Shown in pieces: positions 32,201 to 40,410 of a stretch of DNA of 43,378 nt. The stretch's first letter is position 1. Every line of letters starts with the position of its first letter. A model generated the notes under the pieces. The model made no database searches. It had not been told where the DNA came from and was given only the letters and a program-made list of their open reading frames with translations. The stretch comes from a virus. The position numbers and the translations under genes were made by a program. The DNA is taken from positions 1 to 43,378 of IMG/VR virus record IMGVR_UViG_3300042996_000003; one strand, written 5' to 3'.

Positions 32201-32673
32201 GCCGCAATCGCCTCCCGGTAATAACCCTCACGCTGCAGCAGCCCGAGCAGCCGCCGCGCCTGCTTTTGTGCCGAAGCGTCCACGGCCGGTACCGCCGTCC
32301 ATTCCGCAATCGCTGGCAGCAGCGCTTCAAGCGCCTCATCCAGCGGGCTGCCGTCTACCAGCGTGAACAGTCCCGCATTGCGCAGCATGTCGAACAGGTA
32401 AAAGGCGATCAGCCCGAACTTTCCGGCCTCCACGTTCTGGCGCCGGAATTCCTCAAGGGCTTGAACGTAGATCCTCTTCGAGCGCCGCAGGATCTTGCTG
32501 CGATGCTCATAGGTCAGCCCCACCAGTTCGGCTTGGGTCGCTTCGTCGAGCAGCGCTATGACCGCGGCATGGTCCGGTGCGTTGCGGTCGGCAACGCCGT
32601 TGACCATCACAGCCCAGAAGAACGATGAGGGCAGCGTGGCTTCCGTAATCTGGCGATCGGTACGGAACATCAT
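32197..32673 (-). CDS. Hypothetical early protein (158 residues)
   Basis: A soluble, largely helical protein rich in Ala, Glu, Leu and Arg. An aromatic patch (SSFFWAVMVNGVADRN) lies near the N-terminus. It overlaps genes on both sides by ATGA. ATG codons at 32673 and 32670 lie side by side; the first fits the overlap pattern. No motif is recognised. Confidence 0.7.
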   Translation of the reverse strand: MMFRTDRQITEATLPSSFFWAVMVNGVADRNAPDHAAVIALLDEATQAELVGLTYEHRSKILRRSKRIYVQALEEFRRQNVEAGKFGLIAFYLFDMLRNAGLFTLVDGSPLDEALEALLPAIAEWTAVPAVDASAQKQARRLLGLLQREGYYREAIAA

Positions 32674-32873
32674 GCCTGCTCCGGCGAGGTTTGCGGCTCA
32701 AACGCCGCAATGCGCAGGGCCTCAGCCGCGTCGACAAAGCCACTGCCGCCAAGGAAGGCTATTGCTTCGTCGAAGGCTGCACAGCGAGCTTCATCCTTGG
32801 CGAAGGCTATGCGCGCATCAATTTCAGCACGGGCCGACATGCCGCCGATAGTCTTCATGGGTTCACGCTGCAT
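32670..32873 (-). CDS. 67-residue hypothetical early protein
   Basis: A small helical protein starting MQREPMKTIGGMSARAEIDA. ATG 32873 has GGAGG 9 bases upstream and overlaps the end of the previous gene by 11 bases. Its middle (AEIDARIAFAKDEARCAAFDEAIAF, in part) looks like one long helix. Function unknown. Confidence 0.65.
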   Translation of the reverse strand: MQREPMKTIGGMSARAEIDARIAFAKDEARCAAFDEAIAFLGGSGFVDAAEALRIAAFEPQTSPEQA

Positions 32874-33339
32874 CGGTCTGAACCTCCTCAAAGGAGGCGG
32901 CGCCGCTTTCAAGCACCTTCAGGCGGAAAGTCGTTCCATCGGACCAGACCCATCCCCAAAGCTTATGTTCGCCTGGCTCTAAGCCTTCCCATGACTTCAT
33001 CTGCTCGATGTAGTCTTCAACGCTCTGCCCCATGACATCGCTGTCGATATCGCTGATGCAGTTGGTGTCGGCGTCGAAAGGAGGATCGCACCGCCACGAG
33101 CCATCATCATTGATGGTGAGCACCGAAGTCCCACGATCTTCGTGCCAACAAAATTCCACCTCTTCGCCTGGCGCGAGCAGGCGGCAGGGAGGACTGTCAT
33201 CAGCCCGTTCCTGCTCATCTGCCGCAGCCAGCATCCAGATGTCACTGAAGCCTTTCAGCAGGAATGCATCTGGTGATGTCCCCAAAGCGGGAACACTCTC
33301 GTCCAGCCATTCTGCTGGCAACCACTTGCGTTCGCTCAC
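32863..33339 (-). CDS. Acidic hypothetical early protein
   Basis: A 158-residue protein with a GTG start that overlaps the helicase-methyltransferase stop as GTGA. It is strongly acidic and rich in Trp and aromatic residues (KSWEGLEPGEHKLWGWVWSDG), with a DNA-mimic-like charge excess in its middle. No family is recognised. Acidic small phage proteins sometimes act as inhibitors of DNA-binding defence proteins, but nothing here proves it. Confidence 0.65.
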   Translation of the reverse strand: MSERKWLPAEWLDESVPALGTSPDAFLLKGFSDIWMLAAADEQERADDSPPCRLLAPGEEVEFCWHEDRGTSVLTINDDGSWRCDPPFDADTNCISDIDSDVMGQSVEDYIEQMKSWEGLEPGEHKLWGWVWSDGTTFRLKVLESGAASFEEVQTDAA

Positions 33340-35966
33340 GCCACTTTCTCCTCTTGCTCGATGCCCATCAGGCCAAACAGATCCGGCATCGCCATCTGCT
33401 CAGCCATGGCGCGCACATAGGCGCAGCCGTCCACGAAATAGGCGGGGTTGAGTTCGACGCCCCAGCCTTGCCGGCCGAGCTGCAGCGCCCGATAGGGCAC
33501 ACTCATCAGGCCGCCGAAGGGGTCAAAGACGATCTCGCCCGGTTCGGAATATTGGTTCACCGCCCGGTCGATGATGTCGAACTGCAGCGGGCAAAGGTGC
33601 ATTTCGCGCCCGGCCTGCGCCTGCAGCGTGTTCATCGACAGCATGCGCGCCACATCGGTCCAGACGTTCTCGTCCTTGCTGTGCGGCGGCAGCAGCATGA
33701 AGGTGGATGGCAACGCGCCGACCTCTTCGAGCGCCTCGGCGATCCGCACATGGTGCTGGAAATCGTAGACGCTGTTGAGCTGGTACGCTTTCCACAGCTT
33801 GTAGATGACGTTGGCATCCAGATGGAGCAGCTCTTCGGGCGTCAGCAGCCTGTTGCCCGATGTCGGTTCATAGCCATGGGCATCGAGCTGCCAGCGGGCG
33901 CGGCTATAGCCATCGTCCACGCTCCATTTGCCATTGGTGAACAGCTTCTTGGGCTTGCTCACCGGCTTGTCGGCATAGCCATTGCTGCTGTCGCTGGGCG
34001 GCTTGCGGAAGATCAGCAGATACTCGGGCAAACCATTGCCCATCCGCGAACCGTCTTTGCACTGCTCTGTCCAGCCCAGCCGATAGGTCTGGTTGTTCTC
34101 CCGCACCACATCGGTGGTGATGGTTTTGCGGGCGAGAAAGGCAAAGCCATGGCTGCGAAACCGCGCCGTGCAATCATCGGCAAAGGGGTAGACGGTTTGG
34201 AACCCCAACCCTGTCATGCCACCGGGCACGATCCGGTCTTTGACGTGGATCGCTGCCACCCGCCCCGGCTTGAGAATGCGAAACAGCTGCGGGATCAGGA
34301 AGTCCATCTGCGCCCAGAAATGGGCATTGTCGTCTGTGTGGCCGAAGTCGGCATAGTTCGGCGAATACTCGTACTGCGTCGAAAACGGGATCGAGGTGAC
34401 GATCAGATCGACACTGTCGGCAGCCATCCGCGTCGTCTCCTTGACGCAATCCTCATTGACCAGGCGGAACCCGTTGCCGCTCACTTCCACCCGTTCCACG
34501 CCCATGGCGCGAGTCAGCGATTGCGCCATTGCCGCTGAGGCAAGGCCATATTCCCGGATGATTGAGGTCATGATTGCCATCTGCTGGTCATGGCGGCGCC
34601 ACTTGGCTTCCAGCACATCGCGCACGGGACGTTCGGCCCCGGTATAGATGAGGTCGAGGCGCACCCGGCTCGTCTGCAGGAATCGGTAGCAGCGATGCAC
34701 CGCCTGGATGAAGTCGTTGAACTTGAACCCGATGCCGAGGAAGATTTCCCAGGAACAATGCCGCTGGAAATTACTGCCCGATCCAGCAATCACCGGCTTG
34801 GTGGCCAGCTCGGGAATGCGCCCGTCGGCGAAGTCAGAAAGGATCTTCTCCCGCTCGTCGAGGTCCTGGCTGCCATAGACCGATGCCATGCCCGGTACCG
34901 CAGCCTCGATCGCTCGGCGCTCGTCTTCCAGATCGTGCCAGATAACCCGGTGCGCCTGCGGATAAAGCGCCCGCAGCTCCACCATCTTGGCCACGCGGGC
35001 ATCGAGGCTATCGCGCTTCTCACGAGCCGCATCAGACAGCGAGGCGGCGGCGTTGCGCAGCAAGCGCCCCTGTCCGCTTTTTTCCGCCCCGGCCGTGGAA
35101 TGATCCGCCGGCAACTCGTGCCAGTGCACATCAAGGCCAGGCAGCTCGTAGCCCTCATCGGAAAAGCCCAAATCGCTCGGCTTCTGGACAAACAGGCCCC
35201 AGCTCGCCACCCACAGCCAGAACTCGCGTTCCTTATGCGGATGGATGGTCAGCGTGTCGGCCTTCTCGCTGTTGCGCTTGAAGAACCGGGTCTTGGCCTG
35301 GCCAACATCCATCACCTCGAGGAATGCCGAATAGGCGAGCAGTTCGATGAACTGGTTTGGCGAAGGCGTGGCAGTGGCAACGAACTTGAACCGCACGCCG
35401 TCAAACAGCTTCATGAACTCGCGAAACGTCTTGGTGCCGCCAAAGCCGCGCAACACCGATGCTTCGTCCAGGCTCGCCGCCGAGAACTCCCGCGGATCGA
35501 TCTTGCTGTCCCGGATCGTTTCGTAATTGGTGATATAGAGCAGCCCGTCGACGGTGCCTTCCGTGCTGCGAATGAAGCGCAGACTTGGCACGCGTTCCGG
35601 ATGGCCGTCCTGCCAGGCGCAAAGCTCGGCGCGTTGCGCATCGGTGATGTGCGGATGCTCGCCCGTCGCCAGCGTTTGAACGTCAGCGAAGAATTCGCGG
35701 CGCACGCCGAGCGGGGCGGCGATCAATCCCTTGCCGCCGAACCGCGCAACCACCAGGCGCAGGATCTCGATCTGCATGAAACTTTTGCCCAGCCCAAAGG
35801 CGGCAAAGATCGCGCGGCGCCCGCCCTGGCAGGCCCAAATGACGATCGCTTTCTGATGCGGCTTGAGCAGCGGGTTGATGTCGTCTGCCGATACGGCAAA
35901 TCCCGACACCGGCGCCATGGCCACCTTAGCGGCGAGGAACTGATCGTATTGCTGAGGCAGATTCAT
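33336..35966 (-). CDS. Helicase-DNA methyltransferase fusion
   Basis: An 876-residue two-part protein. Residues about 25-470 form an SF2/SNF2-like helicase: motif I AAFGLGKSF, motif II ASLDEAS, motif III VATATPSPN and motif VI QAVHRCYRF. The C-terminal ~400 residues form a DNA methyltransferase with permuted order: a motif IV position reading TSIPFSTQYE, and later motif I FDPFGG followed by VELNPAYF. The usual (D/N/S)PP(Y/F) is SIPF here, with the middle Pro replaced by Ile, so activity is uncertain. It is ATGA-coupled to the C5 methyltransferase gene. Likely roles are DNA modification or protection during replication. Confidence 0.9.
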   Translation of the reverse strand: MNLPQQYDQFLAAKVAMAPVSGFAVSADDINPLLKPHQKAIVIWACQGGRRAIFAAFGLGKSFMQIEILRLVVARFGGKGLIAAPLGVRREFFADVQTLATGEHPHITDAQRAELCAWQDGHPERVPSLRFIRSTEGTVDGLLYITNYETIRDSKIDPREFSAASLDEASVLRGFGGTKTFREFMKLFDGVRFKFVATATPSPNQFIELLAYSAFLEVMDVGQAKTRFFKRNSEKADTLTIHPHKEREFWLWVASWGLFVQKPSDLGFSDEGYELPGLDVHWHELPADHSTAGAEKSGQGRLLRNAAASLSDAAREKRDSLDARVAKMVELRALYPQAHRVIWHDLEDERRAIEAAVPGMASVYGSQDLDEREKILSDFADGRIPELATKPVIAGSGSNFQRHCSWEIFLGIGFKFNDFIQAVHRCYRFLQTSRVRLDLIYTGAERPVRDVLEAKWRRHDQQMAIMTSIIREYGLASAAMAQSLTRAMGVERVEVSGNGFRLVNEDCVKETTRMAADSVDLIVTSIPFSTQYEYSPNYADFGHTDDNAHFWAQMDFLIPQLFRILKPGRVAAIHVKDRIVPGGMTGLGFQTVYPFADDCTARFRSHGFAFLARKTITTDVVRENNQTYRLGWTEQCKDGSRMGNGLPEYLLIFRKPPSDSSNGYADKPVSKPKKLFTNGKWSVDDGYSRARWQLDAHGYEPTSGNRLLTPEELLHLDANVIYKLWKAYQLNSVYDFQHHVRIAEALEEVGALPSTFMLLPPHSKDENVWTDVARMLSMNTLQAQAGREMHLCPLQFDIIDRAVNQYSEPGEIVFDPFGGLMSVPYRALQLGRQGWGVELNPAYFVDGCAYVRAMAEQMAMPDLFGLMGIEQEEKVA

Positions 35967-37261
35967 GGCTGCACCATCAATCCAGCAAGCTCAGCTGCGC
36001 CGGAATGGCCGGTTGCGGCGAGGCGAGTGACAAGAGTGCGGACCGCATGCGCTGCTGCCAGGCTGACAACGCCGTTGCCGAGCAGGCGAAGTCGGTCCAC
36101 GCGAGCAATGTCCAGCCGGGAGGCCAGCCCATCAGCCACTCGACGAAAAGAGGGTTCAAGCTCCGGCGTAGGTGAGAGGACACTTGCCCAACCGGATAAG
36201 TCGCGGGGTCCTGGCGGGAAAAGATAGGTTCCGCCAACTCTAAAGTCTTGTTCATCGACCGGGAGTTCCCCGGCTGATGGCTGTCGCCGAAGCCCAGCGA
36301 CGTTGGGGTTGGCCACAACACTGCCACTTCGTTCAAGGGCGCTCCCTTGGAGCCCCGATCCTGCAGCTCGTCCTTGTTCGCTCCCTTGATGTCCCTGGCT
36401 TGGGGTGTCGGCCAAAGAACCACTGCCGCCCGGGTGAGGCTCGGCAAGCCGCTGTTGTATTCCTGTCCTGGCGAGCCCTTGTCCCCATCCGTTGCATTCG
36501 GCGTCGGCCACTTGATCGCCTGCTCCTGCAAATCCGGCCCGCCCGCTCCCCGCTCTTCCCGCTTGGAATTCGGACCGCCCGATATGGCCTTCGGCGTCGT
36601 CCACATCGCCGCTTGGTTCTGCAGCCCAACTTGTGCCTTGGTCCCGTCTGGACGCATGCCAGTCGCGGACGTACCCGACGGCATGCCCCGGCCGCCGTTC
36701 GGAACGTCTGGGGTCAGCCAGTGTGAGGATGAAGATACGTTCGCGCTCATGGCTTGCGCCAACTTCTGCCGCCGTGAACAGTCCACCCTCAACCGCATAA
36801 CCCAGCTTGAGTAGGTCTCCGCGTACCCGACTGGCGCCAGCGACTTCATCAGCCCCTGCCGCGAGCATGCCTCCGACATTCTCGATGAGGACAAACCAAG
36901 GGCGAGCTTGGACGACGATGCGGCGAGTGGCGCTCCAGAGATCCCGATGGTCGTGCTGTCCGCGCTTTTTGCCTGCCAGGCTGTGAGGCTGGCACGGGAT
37001 GCCGCCAATGAGGCCATCCACAAGACCGCGCCATGGGAAGCCATCAAAGGATCGCACATCGTCCCAGATAGCTGCTGGAGCCATGAGACCTTGTTCAATC
37101 GCCCGAACCAGGTGCGCGACGGCGAAGGCTTCCCTCTCCACCATAACGACGCTTCGAGCCGTTGGGAGAGCGAGTTCAAGTCCAAGGTCGAGCCCGCCGC
37201 CACCGGTGCAGAGCGAAAGGATGTTGAGGGATCTGGCTGCGGGATGTAGAGCCACATTCAA
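35963..37261 (-). CDS. C5 cytosine DNA methyltransferase
   Basis: A 432-residue cytosine-5 methyltransferase. Motif I is SLCTGGGGLDLGLE (16-29), motif IV GGIPCQPHS with catalytic Cys90, motif VI ENVGG (127-131), motif VIII ASHERERIFIL (169-179), and motif X LLGNGVVSLAAAHA near 393-407. The target-recognition part (about 183-340) is low in complexity, with repeated (V/L)AD(P/A/T). It starts at TTG 37261, overlapping the previous stop as TTGA, with GAGG 7 bases upstream. A second long open frame lies inside it. It probably protects phage DNA from host restriction. Confidence 0.92.
   Translation of the reverse strand: MNVALHPAARSLNILSLCTGGGGLDLGLELALPTARSVVMVEREAFAVAHLVRAIEQGLMAPAAIWDDVRSFDGFPWRGLVDGLIGGIPCQPHSLAGKKRGQHDHRDLWSATRRIVVQARPWFVLIENVGGMLAAGADEVAGASRVRGDLLKLGYAVEGGLFTAAEVGASHERERIFILTLADPRRSERRPGHAVGYVRDWHASRRDQGTSWAAEPSGDVDDAEGHIGRSEFQAGRAGSGRAGFAGAGDQVADAECNGWGQGLARTGIQQRLAEPHPGGSGSLADTPSQGHQGSEQGRAAGSGLQGSALERSGSVVANPNVAGLRRQPSAGELPVDEQDFRVGGTYLFPPGPRDLSGWASVLSPTPELEPSFRRVADGLASRLDIARVDRLRLLGNGVVSLAAAHAVRTLVTRLAATGHSGAAELAGLMVQP
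35977..37257 (-). CDS. Alternative +1-frame ORF within the C5 methyltransferase gene (WPTP-repeat protein)
   Basis: A 426-codon open frame, from ATG 37257, fully inside the methyltransferase gene. The product carries regularly spaced WxTP units (about residues 180, 219, 250, 282 and 315) and a C-terminal LNPLFVEWLMGWPPGWT block (367-383). I remember both as features of proteins annotated in other phages. The frame shares the GAGG site of the methyltransferase start. The two frames mirror each other: each WPTP falls where the other frame reads (V/L)AD(P/A/T). Whether this frame is translated here cannot be told from sequence. Confidence 0.4.
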   Translation of the reverse strand: MWLYIPQPDPSTSFRSAPVAAGSTLDLNSLSQRLEASLWWRGKPSPSRTWFGRLNKVSWLQQLSGTMCDPLMASHGAVLWMASLAASRASLTAWQAKSADSTTIGISGAPLAASSSKLALGLSSSRMSEACSRQGLMKSLAPVGYAETYSSWVMRLRVDCSRRQKLAQAMSANVSSSSHWLTPDVPNGGRGMPSGTSATGMRPDGTKAQVGLQNQAAMWTTPKAISGGPNSKREERGAGGPDLQEQAIKWPTPNATDGDKGSPGQEYNSGLPSLTRAAVVLWPTPQARDIKGANKDELQDRGSKGAPLNEVAVLWPTPTSLGFGDSHQPGNSRSMNKTLELAEPIFSRQDPATYPVGQVSSHLRRSLNPLFVEWLMGWPPGWTLLAWTDFACSATALSAWQQRMRSALLSLASPQPAIPAQLSLLD

Positions 37262-37833
37262 CGCGCCACCTCAAACCAATTAGCCTTGATGATGCTGCGC
37301 ATCCGTTCGGCTTCTTTGCCGACAAGCGTGAACCGGGCTTCTAGTTTTCTCGCATAGGGCTCAACCGTGACCGTGAAGCCCTCGCTGGCCAGCGCGCCGC
37401 GCAGTCGTCCCACCATCTTGTGGGTAGAGCTGTTGAGGTCGTGGAGTTGCGCGACGGGCTCAAGATCACCGGTCAACAGGCCACCGTCGCGCAGCATCAT
37501 TTCGATCGCATCGCGGTACCAGGGCGTGGAGAACAGCTCGCGCAGCTTGCGGTTTCGCGGCTTGTAACTGGCACTTGCTCCCGATGGACCGACAGGAGGA
37601 AGCCGGTAGTTCTCCCCCATCCAGCCCGACAATTTGCGCAGATTCCCAGCACGGGCATTGGCGAGCATGGCGCGCACCTGCGGCGTGCTGCAGCCGATCG
37701 CCAAGCCTAGGGTGTGTTCCGATATGCGCTCCTCATTGAGCAGCAGCAGCCCGTGCATCAGGTGCGGATCGTGGGTCACGTCAGGGACATCGGCGCGTGA
37801 GCGCAGCGCCTGAACAACAGCAAGGGCGTTCAT
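37258..37833 (-). CDS. Hypothetical early protein with HTH-like start
   Basis: A 191-residue basic protein. Residues about 25-60 (ERISEHTLGLAIGCSTPQVRAML) read like a helix-turn-helix. The C-terminal part (VEPYARKLEARFTLVGKEAERM) is basic and probably beta-alpha. It overlaps neighbours by ATGA and TTGA. It may be a DNA-binding early regulator or a replication helper; no family is recognised. Confidence 0.65.
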   Translation of the reverse strand: MNALAVVQALRSRADVPDVTHDPHLMHGLLLLNEERISEHTLGLAIGCSTPQVRAMLANARAGNLRKLSGWMGENYRLPPVGPSGASASYKPRNRKLRELFSTPWYRDAIEMMLRDGGLLTGDLEPVAQLHDLNSSTHKMVGRLRGALASEGFTVTVEPYARKLEARFTLVGKEAERMRSIIKANWFEVAR

Positions 37834-38072
37834 CGCGAAACCTCGATCGGAACGGAGCGGCGATTGAAAAAGTCGGGACCGCCATCGGCTTGGATGGTGA
37901 TGGAATGAAAGCGCTCGATGGCCTGCTCGAGCTGCTTGATCTGGCCCGTGTCGTAATCGGCGATCATGATGCCGCCATCCGTCTCGACAACGAGGCGATG
38001 ATCACCGGCCGGGTCCAGCTCGACGCGTACATCGATGATGCGCGAATGGTAGCGCGGCGGATGACGGCTCAT
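37830..38072 (-). CDS. 80-residue hypothetical early protein
   Basis: A small beta-rich protein (RIIDVRVELDPAGDHRLVVETDGGIM) with a helical second half. It overlaps both neighbours by ATGA, so it is a true part of the early operon. No motif is recognised. Confidence 0.65.
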   Translation of the reverse strand: MSRHPPRYHSRIIDVRVELDPAGDHRLVVETDGGIMIADYDTGQIKQLEQAIERFHSITIQADGGPDFFNRRSVPIEVSR

Positions 38073-39169
38073 GAGCCAGCCTCTTTGCGCGACTGGGCAG
38101 CGGCAGCACGGCTGTCGTTCAACTGCTGAAGATGCTCGATGCTGGTCAGGCCAAGCCGATTGAGCCAGGACTTAACGGTGCCGAGCGGATGCCCGATGTC
38201 CTGAGCAAGGAGCAGTGGGCTAACCATAGCCGCCCGGCCGGCACGAAGAACAGGCTCGGCTTGCGCCATGCTGAGCTTGCCAACCTTGTCGCCGAGCAAG
38301 GCAATCTCGCCTTCGTAGCTCTCGCGAAGCTCCAGTTGCTGCAGCGGGGAAGATGGCTGAGGAGCGGACTGTGTCCCTTGTTGCAGGCCTCCAATGTCCC
38401 CGCTTGCGGGGAGAGGTTGACCGCCGGGGGCCTCGCGAGCCGTACCGGACCCCTCTGGGGTATTCTGTTGGCCGACAAACGGACGCAACGCCGCCTCCGC
38501 CAGCGCGCCGAGTGCCGCATAGGCTTCGGCTGTGAACTCGATATTGTCGTCCGTACCTTCGACGATGCCAGTGGCGCGCGCCAGATCGCGTATGCCGACA
38601 CTGGAAACCCGATCACTCGCAAAGGACATCGCCAGGAGCGACACCGCGAACTGGTGGAACTTGCGCGGCTCCAAGGCAACAGGCTTAGGCGGCTTTGCTG
38701 GCGCCGCTACCCTGATCAGCTTGGGGCTGACAACAGCAGCATCGGCTGCAAGCGTCTTGTCGCGTGCTGCGCTGACACTGCTTTCAAAATCATCCTCGGC
38801 GAGTTCAGCAAGCGCCTGTGCCCGGCTGCTCAGCTTCTTGGAAATGCCCAGTTCGGCGAGCGTAAAGCTTGTGCTGTCAAAAACCGGTTCCGCGTCGGCA
38901 CCGGTTTCAGGCTCATCGAGATTGCTGTTGCTGGGGCGCCCGCCGCTCGAAAGCATGCCCTGCTCTTTGACGCGCCGCAGCATGATGCCGAGCTTGCGCT
39001 CTGCGCGCGCAATCAGTTCCTGCGCGTCTGCGACAAGCCTGCGATCTTTGGCGATCTTGGCATAGGCTTGAGCACGACGGGCCTGGTCGTGAATGTCCAC
39101 GACTTCATCGATACGAACGGCCGTGGCCAGCGCTTCCTTGGCACTCTCATAAAGGGCAAGCTCGCTCAT
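38069..39169 (-). CDS. ParB-like / HTH early protein
   Basis: A 366-residue protein. The first ~65 residues are helical and charged (DEVVDIHDQARRAQAYAKIAKDR). Next come ERKLGIMLRRVKEQGML and FTLAELGISKKLSSRAQALAEL (about 100-125), an arrangement I associate with ParB-like or replication-linked phage proteins. Near the C-terminus LLLAQDIGHPLGTVKSWLNRLG reads as a second helix-turn-helix. A Pro/Gln-rich linker lies between. DNA binding is likely; the target is unknown. It overlaps both neighbours by ATGA. Confidence 0.72.
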   Translation of the reverse strand: MSELALYESAKEALATAVRIDEVVDIHDQARRAQAYAKIAKDRRLVADAQELIARAERKLGIMLRRVKEQGMLSSGGRPSNSNLDEPETGADAEPVFDSTSFTLAELGISKKLSSRAQALAELAEDDFESSVSAARDKTLAADAAVVSPKLIRVAAPAKPPKPVALEPRKFHQFAVSLLAMSFASDRVSSVGIRDLARATGIVEGTDDNIEFTAEAYAALGALAEAALRPFVGQQNTPEGSGTAREAPGGQPLPASGDIGGLQQGTQSAPQPSSPLQQLELRESYEGEIALLGDKVGKLSMAQAEPVLRAGRAAMVSPLLLAQDIGHPLGTVKSWLNRLGLTSIEHLQQLNDSRAAAAQSRKEAGS

Positions 39170-39459
39170 GCAGGCTCACCCATCCGGTAGGAGGAGCTCG
39201 CAAACAGCGCAACTTCTGTCTCCTGAGGCACCAGTGGCCTAAAGTAGAAGATGGGATAAATGGAGGGCACGCCGTCGGGCTCACAGTGCCCAAACAGTGA
39301 AAGCCCAATGCCGAAATCTGGATCGTCCAGCACGAAGGCAATGGTGCAGATCTCGTTGAAAGCCGGGCCATGTGGCACTTGGCCAAAAGTGTCAATGTTG
39401 ATCCATGGTGTCTTGCGTAGGCATACGCATTGGACGCCGGGTTTTGCCCAATCGCTCAT
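39166..39459 (-). CDS. Small early protein with aromatic core
   Basis: A 97-residue protein beginning SDWAKPGVQCVCLRKTPWIN, with ICTIAFVLDDPDFGIGLSLFG and a C-terminal YPIFYFRPLVPQETEV. This compact, Cys- and aromatic-containing sequence reminds me of a small protein common in Hyphomicrobiales phages. It overlaps neighbours by ATGA. Function unknown. Confidence 0.72.
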   Translation of the reverse strand: MSDWAKPGVQCVCLRKTPWINIDTFGQVPHGPAFNEICTIAFVLDDPDFGIGLSLFGHCEPDGVPSIYPIFYFRPLVPQETEVALFASSSYRMGEPA

Positions 39460-39938
39460 GCCTTTGCCCTCGCTTCTGCCTGAACCTGCAGCTTCAGCGC
39501 AGCGAGCTTGGCCATCGCCTCGTCGATCTCACGATTGATCCGCTCCGCATCGCCCGTGGAAATCTGCCCGTCGCCCAAGCTGTCGCCCAGTGCTACGAAC
39601 ACGTCTGAAGTTTCCTTGAGAGTGGCGGCCGTGATGGCACCGAGGAACGTCCCTGAAAGCGCCACGCGCGGCACCGGCACCAGAAGATGACCGCTTAGTT
39701 CAGCCAGCTTGCGGGTAATGATCGGCTGCCCGCATTCGGCTTCGAGGTCTGCAATGACATCCGCCGGAATAAAGCGCTCGTCGTGATCTTCGGCCAAAGA
39801 TCCATACCGGGACAGGTCCTGGTGTCCGACACGCGTCGAGCGCGCCGCTTCCACAGGCCCGCCATTAGTCGCAATCTGCTGGCGAGTGGCGGCTTTGAGC
39901 CCGGCATAATCAGTCGCCGGCAGTTGCCGGGCGCTCAT
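39456..39938 (-). CDS. CII-like phage regulatory protein
   Basis: A 160-residue protein. Residues about 8-70 match the CII/CP76 group of phage regulators in layout (DYAGLKAATRQQIATNGGP, VGHQDLSRYGS, DERFIPADVIADLEAE). The middle is hydrophobic, and the C-terminus is a helix with many charged residues that may form the oligomer. ATG 39938 overlaps the previous stop as ATGA; a longer reading would use an earlier start without such support. It is expected to act in the lysis-lysogeny choice or early control. Confidence 0.75.
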   Translation of the reverse strand: MSARQLPATDYAGLKAATRQQIATNGGPVEAARSTRVGHQDLSRYGSLAEDHDERFIPADVIADLEAECGQPIITRKLAELSGHLLVPVPRVALSGTFLGAITAATLKETSDVFVALGDSLGDGQISTGDAERINREIDEAMAKLAALKLQVQAEARAKA

Positions 39939-40198
39939 GGTGCCAAACCTCGCGCAGCCGCGCCGTGACAGCCACGATTCTGCCATGCGACATCGCCGCC
40001 ATGAGCAGATTTCAAGACTACCAGCCCAGTATCGCTCTGCGCGAAGCGATCAGCATTTACCGGAAAGCAAGAGCTGCCCGCCGGCGTGCGGAGGGAGGAG
40101 AACAACACGCCGACGGGCAGGATCAAGGCGCAGCTGAGCGCGAGAACGCCCCATGCATGGGCAGCGCGCCTCGAACTGATTAGGGAAACTTGGTTCAC
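39935..40198 (-). CDS. Small membrane protein after the Cro-like gene
   Basis: An 87-residue protein with a GTG start overlapping the Cro-like stop as GTGA and a stop overlapping the CII-like start as ATGA. Residues about 14-35 (AWGVLALSCALILPVGVLFSS) form one membrane segment. The rest is small and polar. The double overlap is the main evidence that it is real. It may sense the membrane or act in exclusion; no family is recognised. Confidence 0.6.
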   Translation of the reverse strand: MNQVSLISSRRAAHAWGVLALSCALILPVGVLFSSLRTPAGSSCFPVNADRFAQSDTGLVVLKSAHGGDVAWQNRGCHGAAARGLAP

Positions 40199-40410
40199 GC
40201 GACCACCTCCGTTGGGAGGGGACCGAAGATGTCAGGCCGGAGTGCGTGCCGAGAAACACCCGATAGCTGCTCAACTTGGAGAACTCGATTCGCCGGAACC
40301 TTGTCCCACTGCAACACTGCTGAGGGGGTTACACCCAATCGTCGCGCCAACTCACTGGCACTTCCGACGGCGCTGATTGCTTGGGAGAGGGGTGAAGCAT
40401 TTGGTTCCAT
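40195..40410 (-). CDS. Cro-like (YdaS-type) repressor
   Basis: A 71-residue protein with a helix-turn-helix (LSQAISAVGSASELARRLG, then TPSAVLQWDKVPANR) of the YdaS/Cro type. ATG 40410 lies only about 7 bases after a fair -10 element and lacks a clear ribosome binding site, so the message may be leaderless. It diverges from the S24 repressor and heads the long early operon. It is expected to repress the CI gene and push toward lytic growth. Confidence 0.85.
   Translation of the reverse strand: MEPNASPLSQAISAVGSASELARRLGVTPSAVLQWDKVPANRVLQVEQLSGVSRHALRPDIFGPLPTEVVA

Noticed and set aside
33264-36227. Long plus-strand frames opposite the helicase-methyltransferase gene (424 and 545 codons)
   Set aside because: They mirror the third-position G+C bias of the real gene, have no ribosome sites or motifs, and lie antisense to clear catalytic motifs.
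33336-37261. A DISARM- or BREX-like defence island
   Set aside because: Only methyltransferases and one helicase fusion are present. The other required components are absent, and the genes sit inside the early operon, which fits self-protection better.
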